This document shows positions 1 to 6,692 of a DNA stretch of 37,090 nt, piece after piece. Every line of letters begins with the position of its first letter. The stretch's first letter is position 1. The translations under genes and the position numbers were made by a program. This stretch comes from CAYVSF01 sp046482855 (GTDB lineage: Bacteria; Bacteroidota; Bacteroidia; Bacteroidales; UBA12077), in assembly GCA_046482855.1 (NCBI GenBank), contig JAWOEH010000026.1, positions 1 to 37,090 of the forward strand, in the 5' to 3' direction. The notes under the pieces are model-generated. The model did not search any database and was not told the DNA's origin. It saw only the letters and a program-made list of their open reading frames with translations.

Positions 1-123
1 CCATAGCATGGGTTTGCCATCGGCGGTATACTTACCCGAAATGACGGCGGTTGTGCACGCATTGGATTGTGCTGCTACCAGAAGGAATACACCGGTCAAT
101 ACACTTGTGAATATTCGTTTCAT
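1..123 (-). CDS. Secreted Ntn-hydrolase (C45/C69-like peptidase or acyltransferase), N-terminal fragment
   Basis: Only the first 41 codons are present; the gene continues off the left edge. The ATG at 123 opens a signal peptide: Lys-Arg at residues 2-3, a hydrophobic core through about residue 18, then AQSNA before Cys23. Signal peptidase cleavage before Cys23 would expose the N-terminal nucleophile Cys typical of Ntn hydrolases. The following residues (CTTAVISGKYTADGKPMLW) resemble the start of Bacteroidota proteins annotated as C45/C69 dipeptidases or 6-APA acyltransferase-like enzymes. There is no lipobox (-3 to -1 is S-N-A), so I read it as exported rather than as a lipoprotein. It lies 11 bp after the dehydrogenase gene and is probably cotranscribed with it. 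Exact substrate is unknown from this fragment. Confidence 0.6.
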   Translation of the reverse strand, partial: MKRIFTSVLTGVFLLVAAQSNACTTAVISGKYTADGKPMLW

Positions 124-134
124 ACTTGTTTAGT

Positions 135-1214
135 TTATTCAAACGCTATGTTGTATTTTGTTGCTTGCTGCATCAAATCTTCGTGGATTTGAGGTAGCAG
201 TGAAATGCCATTTTTTTGATGATAAGCTTCCTTTTCCCGCTCTATTTCTCCGGGAATGTATACTCGCTCTTGTCCTTCAGCCGGCTTTGCGGCTTTAAAG
301 GTGTCAATCCAACTGTCCATACGTTCTTTTAGCACATCGGCCGATTGGAATGCATCTATTCTCATGGCGCCAAAGAAGTGGCCGAGTCCTGTGCCTACTT
401 TTTCGTCCTTCAGAGGCAGATAGGGAACCTGTGGTGGCACAAAAGGGCCGAAATTCGCACCGGAAAATACCGCACTGAAGATGTCTACCAGAGCACTCAT
501 GCAGTAGCCTTTATGGCTGCCATGTGCATAGTCGCTACCTAGCGGGAGAATGGCACCACCACGCGTTATTATGTCGGGGTCTGTCGATGGCTTTCCATCA
601 GCATCTTGTACATATCCCTCAGGTGCCACTTCGCCTTTTTTGCCCATAATTGCCAGCTTGCCTCGTGCAATGGGGCTTGTGGCAAAGTCAGCAATAAAAG
701 CGGGATGCTTTTTAGCAGGAATTGCTACGGCTATAGGGTTTGTTCCCAATAGGCGGCTTTTTGAGAGGGTAGGTGCTACCAGTGCATTGGCATTGGTCAT
801 GGCTATGCCAATCATGTCCTCTTCAAGAGCCATCATGGAGTAATAGCCTGCAATGCCAAAATGGTTCGAGTTATTGGTGGCTACCCATCCTGTACCACAT
901 GTTTTTGCTTTATCCATAGCTACTTGCATGGCGTATTTTGCTGCTACCATGCCGTAAGCACTATCCCCGTCTACAGTGGCTGTTGACGGAGTTTCGTGTA
1001 CAATGGCTGGTTTCGGGTCCACATTGATGCGCTCCGCTTCCCACATACCAATATAGTCTTTTACCCGCATCATCCCATGTGAGGGAATGCCACGAAGTTC
1101 TGCTGCCACAAGAACTTCTGCCAGGGTTTGGGCATCTTCTCTCTTGCAACCAATTTTGGAAAATATGTCGATGATAAATGTTTTTAACTCGGCAGGGGTG
1201 TAGGTTTCTTTCAT
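135..1214 (-). CDS. Malate/L-lactate/ureidoglycolate-type NAD(P)-dependent dehydrogenase (Ldh_2 family)
   Basis: 359 residues, the usual length for the Ldh_2 family (AllD, ComC, YiaK and archaeal-type malate dehydrogenase), which oxidises 2-hydroxy acids with NAD(P) and has a fold unrelated to classical MDH/LDH. Visible hallmarks are the SHG motif with the catalytic His at residue 46, the NNSNHFG motif at residues 114-120, the LLGTNPIAVAIP stretch in the middle, and HGSHKGYCMS in the C-terminal half. The protein is cytosolic, with no signal peptide. It sits 60 bp after the SDR gene, with a hairpin in that gap, and 11 bp before the Ntn-hydrolase gene. Substrate cannot be fixed from sequence: malate, lactate, sulfolactate and ureidoglycolate are all used in this family. 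The family call is firm. Confidence 0.88.
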   Translation of the reverse strand: MKETYTPAELKTFIIDIFSKIGCKREDAQTLAEVLVAAELRGIPSHGMMRVKDYIGMWEAERINVDPKPAIVHETPSTATVDGDSAYGMVAAKYAMQVAMDKAKTCGTGWVATNNSNHFGIAGYYSMMALEEDMIGIAMTNANALVAPTLSKSRLLGTNPIAVAIPAKKHPAFIADFATSPIARGKLAIMGKKGEVAPEGYVQDADGKPSTDPDIITRGGAILPLGSDYAHGSHKGYCMSALVDIFSAVFSGANFGPFVPPQVPYLPLKDEKVGTGLGHFFGAMRIDAFQSADVLKERMDSWIDTFKAAKPAEGQERVYIPGEIEREKEAYHQKNGISLLPQIHEDLMQQATKYNIAFE

Positions 1215-1239
1215 GATTACTTGTGTTATAAGAAAGATA

Positions 1240-1267
1240 TGGAAAGATCAGCTTGCCGATCTTTCCA
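1240..1267 (-). terminator. Hairpin between the SDR and Ldh_2 genes (weak terminator/attenuator)
   Basis: TGGAAAGATC (1240-1249) and GATCTTTCCA (1258-1267) form a perfect 10-bp stem with an 8-nt loop. Read on the minus strand it falls just after the SDR stop codon and is followed by TATCTTTCTTAT, which is T-rich but not a clean U-tract. It could terminate or attenuate transcription from the SDR gene into the dehydrogenase. Confidence 0.5.
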
Positions 1268-1274
1268 ATAACAA

Positions 1275-2048
1275 CTATTCTAGTTCATTGTCTAGTATTT
1301 TGTAAAAGGAGTTGGCTTGGCGGGTGGCCGTCATTACAATGTCGTTTAAACATACATGCTCGGGTCGTGAAAGTACAAAGGCAATGGTTTCTGCAATATC
1401 TTCGGCGTGCAGAGGAGTAAACCCCTGGTATACTTTTTCGGCTTTTTCTTTATTGCCATGAAAGCGAACCTCGGAGAATTCCGTCTCCACCATACCCGGA
1501 TCGATGGAGGTTACTTTAATATTGTGTTTAAGCATATCGATACGCATACCTTTGGTTAGCGCATCAACCGCATGTTTTGTGGCGCAGTATACGTTGCCTT
1601 TTTCATATACTTCTTTTCCGGCTGTAGAACCAATATTGATGATGTGACCTGCACCCCGGGTTACCATTTGTGGCGCAATGGCTCGGCTAATATAGAGAAG
1701 TCCCTTTACATTGGTGTCAATCATTCGTTCCCAGTCGTCCACATTTCCCTCGTCAAAGTGATGCAAACCGGAGGCTAAACCGGCATTATTAATTAACACA
1801 TCAATGTTTTTCCACTTTTCGGGAAGATCCTGGAACACTTGTTTTACTTGCGATCTTTCCCGAATATCGAAAGTAAGCGGGAGTGCTTCTGTGTTGAAAT
1901 TTGATGTTAAGTCGGCAGAAAGATTTTCAAGACGTTCTTTTCGGCGTCCTGTCACAATTACGTGATAACCTTCTTGGGCAAGCTTACGAGCCGTAGCTTC
2001 TCCTATGCCGGATGTGGCTCCGGTAACCAGTGCTATTTTTTTCGACAT
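1275..2048 (-). CDS. SDR family NAD(P)-dependent oxidoreductase (YdfG-like)
   Basis: 257 residues, a classical short-chain dehydrogenase with a Rossmann fold. The cofactor motif TGATSGIG is at residues 9-16, NNAG at 87-90, and the catalytic Ser141, Tyr154 and Lys158 are all in place (YxxxK at 154-158). Arg35-Arg36 after the second strand favours NADP(H). Overall wording resembles the YdfG group, which acts on 3-hydroxy acids such as L-allo-threonine, serine and malonic semialdehyde. The gene is divergent from purL across a 172-bp gap. The ATG at 2048 is the only sensible start because it places the dinucleotide motif at the usual distance from the N-terminus. Substrate remains inferred. Confidence 0.85.
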   Translation of the reverse strand: MSKKIALVTGATSGIGEATARKLAQEGYHVIVTGRRKERLENLSADLTSNFNTEALPLTFDIRERSQVKQVFQDLPEKWKNIDVLINNAGLASGLHHFDEGNVDDWERMIDTNVKGLLYISRAIAPQMVTRGAGHIINIGSTAGKEVYEKGNVYCATKHAVDALTKGMRIDMLKHNIKVTSIDPGMVETEFSEVRFHGNKEKAEKVYQGFTPLHAEDIAETIAFVLSRPEHVCLNDIVMTATRQANSFYKILDNELE

Positions 2049-2181
2049 AATAGATGTTGTTTTGTGTTATGCTGCTAAATTAGTTAAAATTCCTGAGCCT
2101 TCATTGGGTTTTAAAAGGGAGCTGCATGCTTAGCTTGTGTGGATTTTTTAGTATTTCAGATGGAATACAATTTTTGTTGGT

Positions 2182-2189
2182 TATATTTG
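2182..2189 (+). promoter_or_regulatory. Bacteroidota -7 box for purL
   Basis: TATATTTG fits the Bacteroidota sigma-ABfr -7 consensus TAnnTTTG and lies 31 bp upstream of the purL start. The matching TTTG at -33 is poor (ATTTCAG near 2154-2160), so this is a motif-only prediction. The rest of the 2049-2220 gap shows no other clear signal, and I found no good promoter for the divergent SDR gene. Confidence 0.45.
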
Positions 2190-2220
2190 TTGCGTCTTTA
2201 ACTATTTTAAAAAAAGAACC

Positions 2221-4440
2221 ATGGAAGTTACAGTAAAAACCGCCGAGAAGCTGGGGCTTTTACCCGAGGAGTATGAACGAATAAATGAAATTATGGGGCG
2301 TACCCCAAACTTTACGGAGGTAAGTATTTTTTCCGTAATGTGGTCGGAGCATGCTTCTTATAAAAATTCGATAAAGTGGTTGAAGACGCTCCCAAAAGAG
2401 GGCGAACAATTATTAGCTGCAGCCGGTGAGGAGAATGCCGGACTCGTGGATATTGGTGACAATTGGGGCTGTGCTTTCAAAATTGAATCGCACAACCACC
2501 CTTCGGCCGTTGAACCTTATCAGGGAGCTGCAACAGGTGTAGGAGGGATTAATCGTGACATTTTTACTATGGGAGCTCGACCTGTAGCACAATTAAACTC
2601 CCTTCGTTTTGGCGATTTGGAATTGGATAGAACCAAATGGCATTTGAAAGGTGTTGTGAAAGGCATTGGTGATTATGGCAATGCCTTTGGCATTCCGGTA
2701 CTTGGGGGAGAATTGTTTTTTGATAAAAGTTATAATACCAATCCACTGATAAATGCCATGTCGGTAGGCTTGGTTCGGAAAGATAAGGTTATCTCGGCTA
2801 TTGCTAAAGGCAAGGGCAATCCTGTTTATATTGTTGGCTCTTCTACCGGGAAGGATGGTATTCACGGAGCCACGTTTGCTTCAGCCGATTTGACAGAAAA
2901 TTCGGCGGAGGATCTTCCTGCTGTTCAAGTGGGCGACCCCTTTATGGAGAAACTTTTGATGGAGGCTACTCTGGAACTGAATGAGTCAGGTGCTGTAGTT
3001 GGGATGCAGGATATGGGCGCTGCCGGTATCATTTGCTCAACCTCGGAGATGTCTGAAAAGGGCGGTATGGGAATGCGCGTCGACTTGGATCGTGTGCCTT
3101 TGCGTCAGGATGATATGCTGCCTTTCGAAATCCTCCTGTCCGAATCGCAAGAACGTATGCTTGTGGTCGTGGAAAAGGGCAAAGAGGCCATTGTGGAGCA
3201 AATATTTGATAAGTGGGATTTGAATTGTGCCATCATTGGTGAAGTAATTGATGAAGATCGCCTCTATTTTCATATGCATGGCGAACTTGTGGCTGATGTA
3301 CCCGCTTCAGAATTAGTGCTTGGAGGAGGCGCTCCCCAGTACGATCGCGAATATAAAGAGCCCGCCTATTTTAAAGAACTTCAAAAATTCTCGATTGATC
3401 AAATTGAGGAACCTACTGAATATCGAGCTGTAGCTGAACAGCTTTTACAGCATCCGAATATTGCTTCTAAATGCTGGGTAATTGAACAATACGACAGCAT
3501 GGTGGGTACCGGTAATATAACTACCAACTTCCCCGCCGATGCTGGTATCTTCAATCTTAAGAAAACCAAAAAGGCCCTGGCTATGTCGGTTGATTGTAAT
3601 GCACGATATGTCCAGGCCGATCCGCAAAAAGGAACCATGATGGCCGTGACCGAAGCTGCACGAAATATTGTTTGCTCCGGGGGCGAGCCCTTAGCGGTGA
3701 CCAATTGTCTGAATTTTGGAAATCCTTACAATCCCGAAGTTTACTGGCAGTTTGTGAATGCTATTCAGGGCATGAGCAAAGCTTGTGAGCGTTTAAATAC
3801 CCCCGTAACCGGAGGAAACGTAAGCTTCTACAACCAAATGTCAGTGAATGGGAAAGTGGAGCCCGTGTTTCCTGCTCCTGTTATTGGTATGGTAGGCCTT
3901 ATTGAGGATAAAAACAGGATCATGACAATGGGCTTTAAGGAGAAGGGCGATATGATCTACCTGGTGGGGAAATCCCGAAATGATATAAACAGTTCCGAAT
4001 ACCTGGTGTCGGTTCATGGCGTTGAAGCCTCCCCGGCTCCTTTTTTCGACCTGGAGGAGGAAATGAATATACAAGATGCCATAAAAGGGTTGATTGAGCG
4101 CGGTCTTGTTCGTTCGGCACATGACGTTTCCGATGGGGGCTTGTTTGTCGCTCTTGTTGAGTCGGCTATGGTAAAGGAGCTAGGCTTTGATATTACAACC
4201 GATGCTGAGGTGCGTAAGGATGCTTTCTTGTTTGGAGAGTCTCAAAGTCGCGTAGTGATTACCGTTACACCCGGAAATGAGGATGCTTTTATTGACTTTA
4301 TGATGGAGCATGATACCCCTTTCAGCGCATTAGGACATGTTACCAAGAATGAATTGCGAGTTGACGACTATTCTTTTGGTTTTATTCATGATGTGAAAAA
4401 GATGACAGAAGAGGCACTTGAAAATCGATTAAAGCAATAA
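2221..4440 (+). CDS. purL: Phosphoribosylformylglycinamidine synthase subunit PurL (small type)
   Basis: 739 residues, matching the small Bacillus-type PurL (about 740) rather than the roughly 1,200-1,300-residue fused FGAM synthase. It catalyses ATP-dependent conversion of FGAR to FGAM in de novo purine synthesis, using ammonia delivered by PurQ with the help of PurS. The N-terminal WSEHASYKNS (41-50) and ESHNHPSAVEPYQGAATGVGG block (from residue 89) are signature active-site segments of the AIRS-synthetase-like fold. A second such domain occupies the C-terminal half (TGGNVSFYNQ; SAHDVSDGGL). No purQ or purS is adjacent. The menG start follows after 3 nt, so the two are probably one transcript. 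The ATG is preceded by an A-rich stretch without an SD, normal for this phylum. Confidence 0.95.
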   Translation: MEVTVKTAEKLGLLPEEYERINEIMGRTPNFTEVSIFSVMWSEHASYKNSIKWLKTLPKEGEQLLAAAGEENAGLVDIGDNWGCAFKIESHNHPSAVEPYQGAATGVGGINRDIFTMGARPVAQLNSLRFGDLELDRTKWHLKGVVKGIGDYGNAFGIPVLGGELFFDKSYNTNPLINAMSVGLVRKDKVISAIAKGKGNPVYIVGSSTGKDGIHGATFASADLTENSAEDLPAVQVGDPFMEKLLMEATLELNESGAVVGMQDMGAAGIICSTSEMSEKGGMGMRVDLDRVPLRQDDMLPFEILLSESQERMLVVVEKGKEAIVEQIFDKWDLNCAIIGEVIDEDRLYFHMHGELVADVPASELVLGGGAPQYDREYKEPAYFKELQKFSIDQIEEPTEYRAVAEQLLQHPNIASKCWVIEQYDSMVGTGNITTNFPADAGIFNLKKTKKALAMSVDCNARYVQADPQKGTMMAVTEAARNIVCSGGEPLAVTNCLNFGNPYNPEVYWQFVNAIQGMSKACERLNTPVTGGNVSFYNQMSVNGKVEPVFPAPVIGMVGLIEDKNRIMTMGFKEKGDMIYLVGKSRNDINSSEYLVSVHGVEASPAPFFDLEEEMNIQDAIKGLIERGLVRSAHDVSDGGLFVALVESAMVKELGFDITTDAEVRKDAFLFGESQSRVVITVTPGNEDAFIDFMMEHDTPFSALGHVTKNELRVDDYSFGFIHDVKKMTEEALENRLKQ

Positions 4441-4443
4441 TCT

Positions 4444-5166
4444 GTGGTTAAACCCTATCATCATCTGCCGTCAGGAAAAAAAGAGCAGGTTGAACAGATG
4501 TTCGATAAAATTGCCTGGCGCTATGATTTTTTGAACCACTTTCTCTCATGGGGAATTGATAAACGATGGCGAAAGAAGGTGGTTCGGGCTTTGGATGTTT
4601 ACTCAGAGGCCGATACCTTGTTAGATGTTGCCACAGGAACCGGAGATTTGGCAATTGAACTTTTAAAGCATACACCTGCATCAATTGTTGGGGTTGATTT
4701 GTCGCAGCAAATGCTTGATAAAGGCATCGAAAAGATAAAACTCTTAAAATTGCAGGATAGAGCTCATCTGGAAAAGATGGATGTAGAGGCGTTGCAATTT
4801 CCGGACAATACTTTTACTGCTGTGTCTGTGGCTTTTGGCGTTCGCAATTTTGATAATCTCCAGGCGGGTTTGCAGGAAATGTATCGGGTTTTGAAACCCG
4901 GAGGCAAAATTGTTATTCTGGAATTTTCGATGCCAAAAAATTCGATTGTGCACGCTGCCTATCGATTTTATGCAAAATGGGTTCTGCCTTTCTGGGGGCG
5001 TTTGCTTTCACGTGAAGCTTTTGCCTACTCTTATTTGCCCGATTCGATTGAGGCATTTCCTGCTTATGAGGAGCTTTTGGCACAATTGCGTGTTGCAGGT
5101 TTTTCCAATGGTGCTTTCAAATCCCTTACTGCCGGGGTTGCATGCTTATATACAGCAGAGAAGTAA
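4444..5166 (+). CDS. menG: Demethylmenaquinone methyltransferase
   Basis: 240 residues, SAM-dependent class I methyltransferase of the UbiE/MenG family, which methylates demethylmenaquinone in the last step of menaquinone synthesis. The N-terminal QMFDKIAWRYDFLNHFLSWGID segment is the family signature (split here: QMFDKIAWRYDFLN then HFLSWGID). The SAM-binding motif DVATGTGDL is at 61-69, and VAFGVRNF and LKPGGKIVILEFS follow in the usual places. Since Bacteroidota generally use menaquinone, MenG is a better name than UbiE. The start is GTG at 4444, 3 nt after the purL stop; no upstream ATG is available. porT follows 32 bp downstream, an arrangement (ubiE/menG next to porT/sprT) that is common in the phylum. 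Confidence 0.93.
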   Translation: MVKPYHHLPSGKKEQVEQMFDKIAWRYDFLNHFLSWGIDKRWRKKVVRALDVYSEADTLLDVATGTGDLAIELLKHTPASIVGVDLSQQMLDKGIEKIKLLKLQDRAHLEKMDVEALQFPDNTFTAVSVAFGVRNFDNLQAGLQEMYRVLKPGGKIVILEFSMPKNSIVHAAYRFYAKWVLPFWGRLLSREAFAYSYLPDSIEAFPAYEELLAQLRVAGFSNGAFKSLTAGVACLYTAEK

Positions 5167-5198
5167 AATAAAAATGCAAAAGCAGCGTTTCTACATTC

Positions 5199-5918
5199 AT
5201 GAACCGATTCATCCTTCTATTCGTATTTATTACGCTTCCCGGCTATTTGATGGCCCAACAAGATATAGGTCTCAATTATCAAGAGATTGATCACAAGCGG
5301 CTACACTTTGGTTTTACTATCGGGATGAATGCGATGGATTTTAAAGTTACGCCCACCATGAACCAAATTGGTGCCGCTGAAACTGTGGTTCCCGAACTAA
5401 ATGTCTTAAGTCCCGGTATCCATGTTGCCGCTGTAAGTTCACTTAAACTATTGGACGATTTGCATTTGCGTTTTTTGCCAGGGATTACGCTGGGGCAGCG
5501 GGCGGCTCTTTTTTATAGAGGAAAAACTGAAGGGAACAAGGTTTTGGATAAGGAAATGATAATCGAATCGACCTTTGTAGATATGCCTTTACTATTGAAA
5601 TATAGCTCTGTGCGGGTGGCGAATTTCCGTCCCTATCTGGTAGCGGGAGGAAATTTTCGGTACGATATGGCACGTAATAAGGATTTTGATGAGGACGAGG
5701 GTATCTATATCAAACTAAATCCTATGGATTTGTGCTATGAAGTAGGGTTTGGTGTCGATTGGTATTTGCCCTATTTTAAACTCTCCACAGAGATTAAATA
5801 TTCTGTGGGTATATTAAATGTTGCTTCGCCAGAACAGGCGATTGAAGAACCTGAGTATGCCAATTCAGTGGAATCTTTGAATTCTCGTTTGTTCATGGTT
5901 TCATTTCATTTTGAGTAA
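5199..5918 (+). CDS. porT: Type IX secretion / gliding motility outer-membrane protein PorT
   Basis: 239 residues with a signal peptide (residues 1 to about 19, ending YLMAQ) and an outer-membrane beta-barrel of about eight strands ending in FHFE. The stretches HKRLHFGFTIGMNAMDF and VDMPLLLKYSSVRVANFRPYLVAGGN are close to what I know of PorT/SprT, a barrel protein required for type IX secretion in Porphyromonas and for gliding and secretion in Flavobacterium. Position directly after menG supports the name, because that pair is conserved. Its last 13 bp overlap the 3' end of the convergent RNA methyltransferase gene. A generic PorT-family porin is the alternative, but the context makes true PorT likely. 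Confidence 0.87.
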   Translation: MNRFILLFVFITLPGYLMAQQDIGLNYQEIDHKRLHFGFTIGMNAMDFKVTPTMNQIGAAETVVPELNVLSPGIHVAAVSSLKLLDDLHLRFLPGITLGQRAALFYRGKTEGNKVLDKEMIIESTFVDMPLLLKYSSVRVANFRPYLVAGGNFRYDMARNKDFDEDEGIYIKLNPMDLCYEVGFGVDWYLPYFKLSTEIKYSVGILNVASPEQAIEEPEYANSVESLNSRLFMVSFHFE

Positions 5919-6670
5919 TGTTGTGCTCGTCTGAATTCTGCACAAACCACGGCACCTGCTATGCTTATGTTGAGCGATTCGGACGTGGCCGATGAGGGGT
6001 TGAAGTTAGGGATATGGAGTTTATGTGTGACTTTTTGAGCTACCTCATTCGAAATCCCTTTTCCTTCATTTCCCAAAATAATACAACCCGCAGGGCTAAG
6101 CTTAGTGGTATAGAGGTTTTCGCCCTCCATAAATGTTCCGTAAACGGGGATTTCTTTTGATGAATTGTCAATAAGATCAACCAGATTGGTGTGGAGCACC
6201 GATACGCGAAATATTGCTCCCATACTGGCTTGCACAACTTTAGGATTGTATGTGTCTACACTATCGGGGGAGCAGAAAATGCGGCTAATGCCGAACCAGT
6301 CGGCCAGGCGCAGGAGGGTACCCATATTTCCGGGATCGCGAATGGCATCTAAAGCCAAGACGAGTTCCTCTTTTGGGAGTTCCTTTGTAACTGGTATTTG
6401 TGGTTGTTTGGCTAGTGCAACAACTTGCTGTGGAGTTTTTAACTGACTAATTTCCTTGAGCTCGACAGGAGTAACCTCCGTTTTTTCAATTCCGGAGATA
6501 GTTGTCGGCGCCTTCCATTCGGGCAGAGAAAACAGAGCTATCGTTTCATAGGTCGAGAGCAATAGTTCATGTACCATTTTTACGCCCTCAACCAAAAAGA
6601 GACCCTCTTTGTCCCTGTTTTTCTTCTTTTGTAATGAATTAACGAATTTAGTTTTATTTTTGCTTAACAT
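5906..6670 (-). CDS. TrmH/SpoU-family RNA 2'-O-methyltransferase
   Basis: 254 residues. The N-terminal substrate-binding domain (KNKTKFVNSLQKKKNRDKEG) is followed by a SPOUT domain with the three conserved motifs: ALDAIRDPGNMGTLLRLADW (motif 1), GCIILGNEGKGIS (motif 2) and IPNFNPSSATSESLNISIA (motif 3), which form the knotted SAM site. Such proteins 2'-O-methylate ribose in rRNA or tRNA; the exact nucleotide cannot be read from sequence. It is convergent with porT (13-bp 3' overlap) and divergent from tamL, whose likely -7 box lies inside the first codons of this gene. The same order menG-porT-methyltransferase-BamA/TamA homologue is common in Bacteroidota. Confidence 0.9.
   Translation of the reverse strand: MLSKNKTKFVNSLQKKKNRDKEGLFLVEGVKMVHELLLSTYETIALFSLPEWKAPTTISGIEKTEVTPVELKEISQLKTPQQVVALAKQPQIPVTKELPKEELVLALDAIRDPGNMGTLLRLADWFGISRIFCSPDSVDTYNPKVVQASMGAIFRVSVLHTNLVDLIDNSSKEIPVYGTFMEGENLYTTKLSPAGCIILGNEGKGISNEVAQKVTHKLHIPNFNPSSATSESLNISIAGAVVCAEFRRAQHYSK
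6655..6662 (+). promoter_or_regulatory. -7 box for tamL, inside the methyltransferase gene start
   Basis: TATTTTTG fits TAnnTTTG and lies within the first codons of the divergent RNA methyltransferase gene. A TTTG at 6628-6631 is 23 nt upstream, slightly farther than the preferred 19-20. If real, transcription starts near 6668, which rules out translation starts before that point and supports TTG 6693 for tamL. Confidence 0.45.
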
Positions 6671-6692
6671 TGAATCCGAAATTTGTCCTTCA

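Noticed and set aside
1..123. Lipoprotein signal in the first gene because a Cys follows the hydrophobic stretch
   Set aside because: Residues before Cys23 are S-N-A and the hydrophobic core ends too early; an Ntn nucleophile after signal peptidase I cleavage fits better.
5906..5918. 13-bp tail-to-tail overlap of porT and the RNA methyltransferase as a regulatory antisense pair
   Set aside because: Short 3' overlaps are common in compact genomes; nothing else supports regulation.
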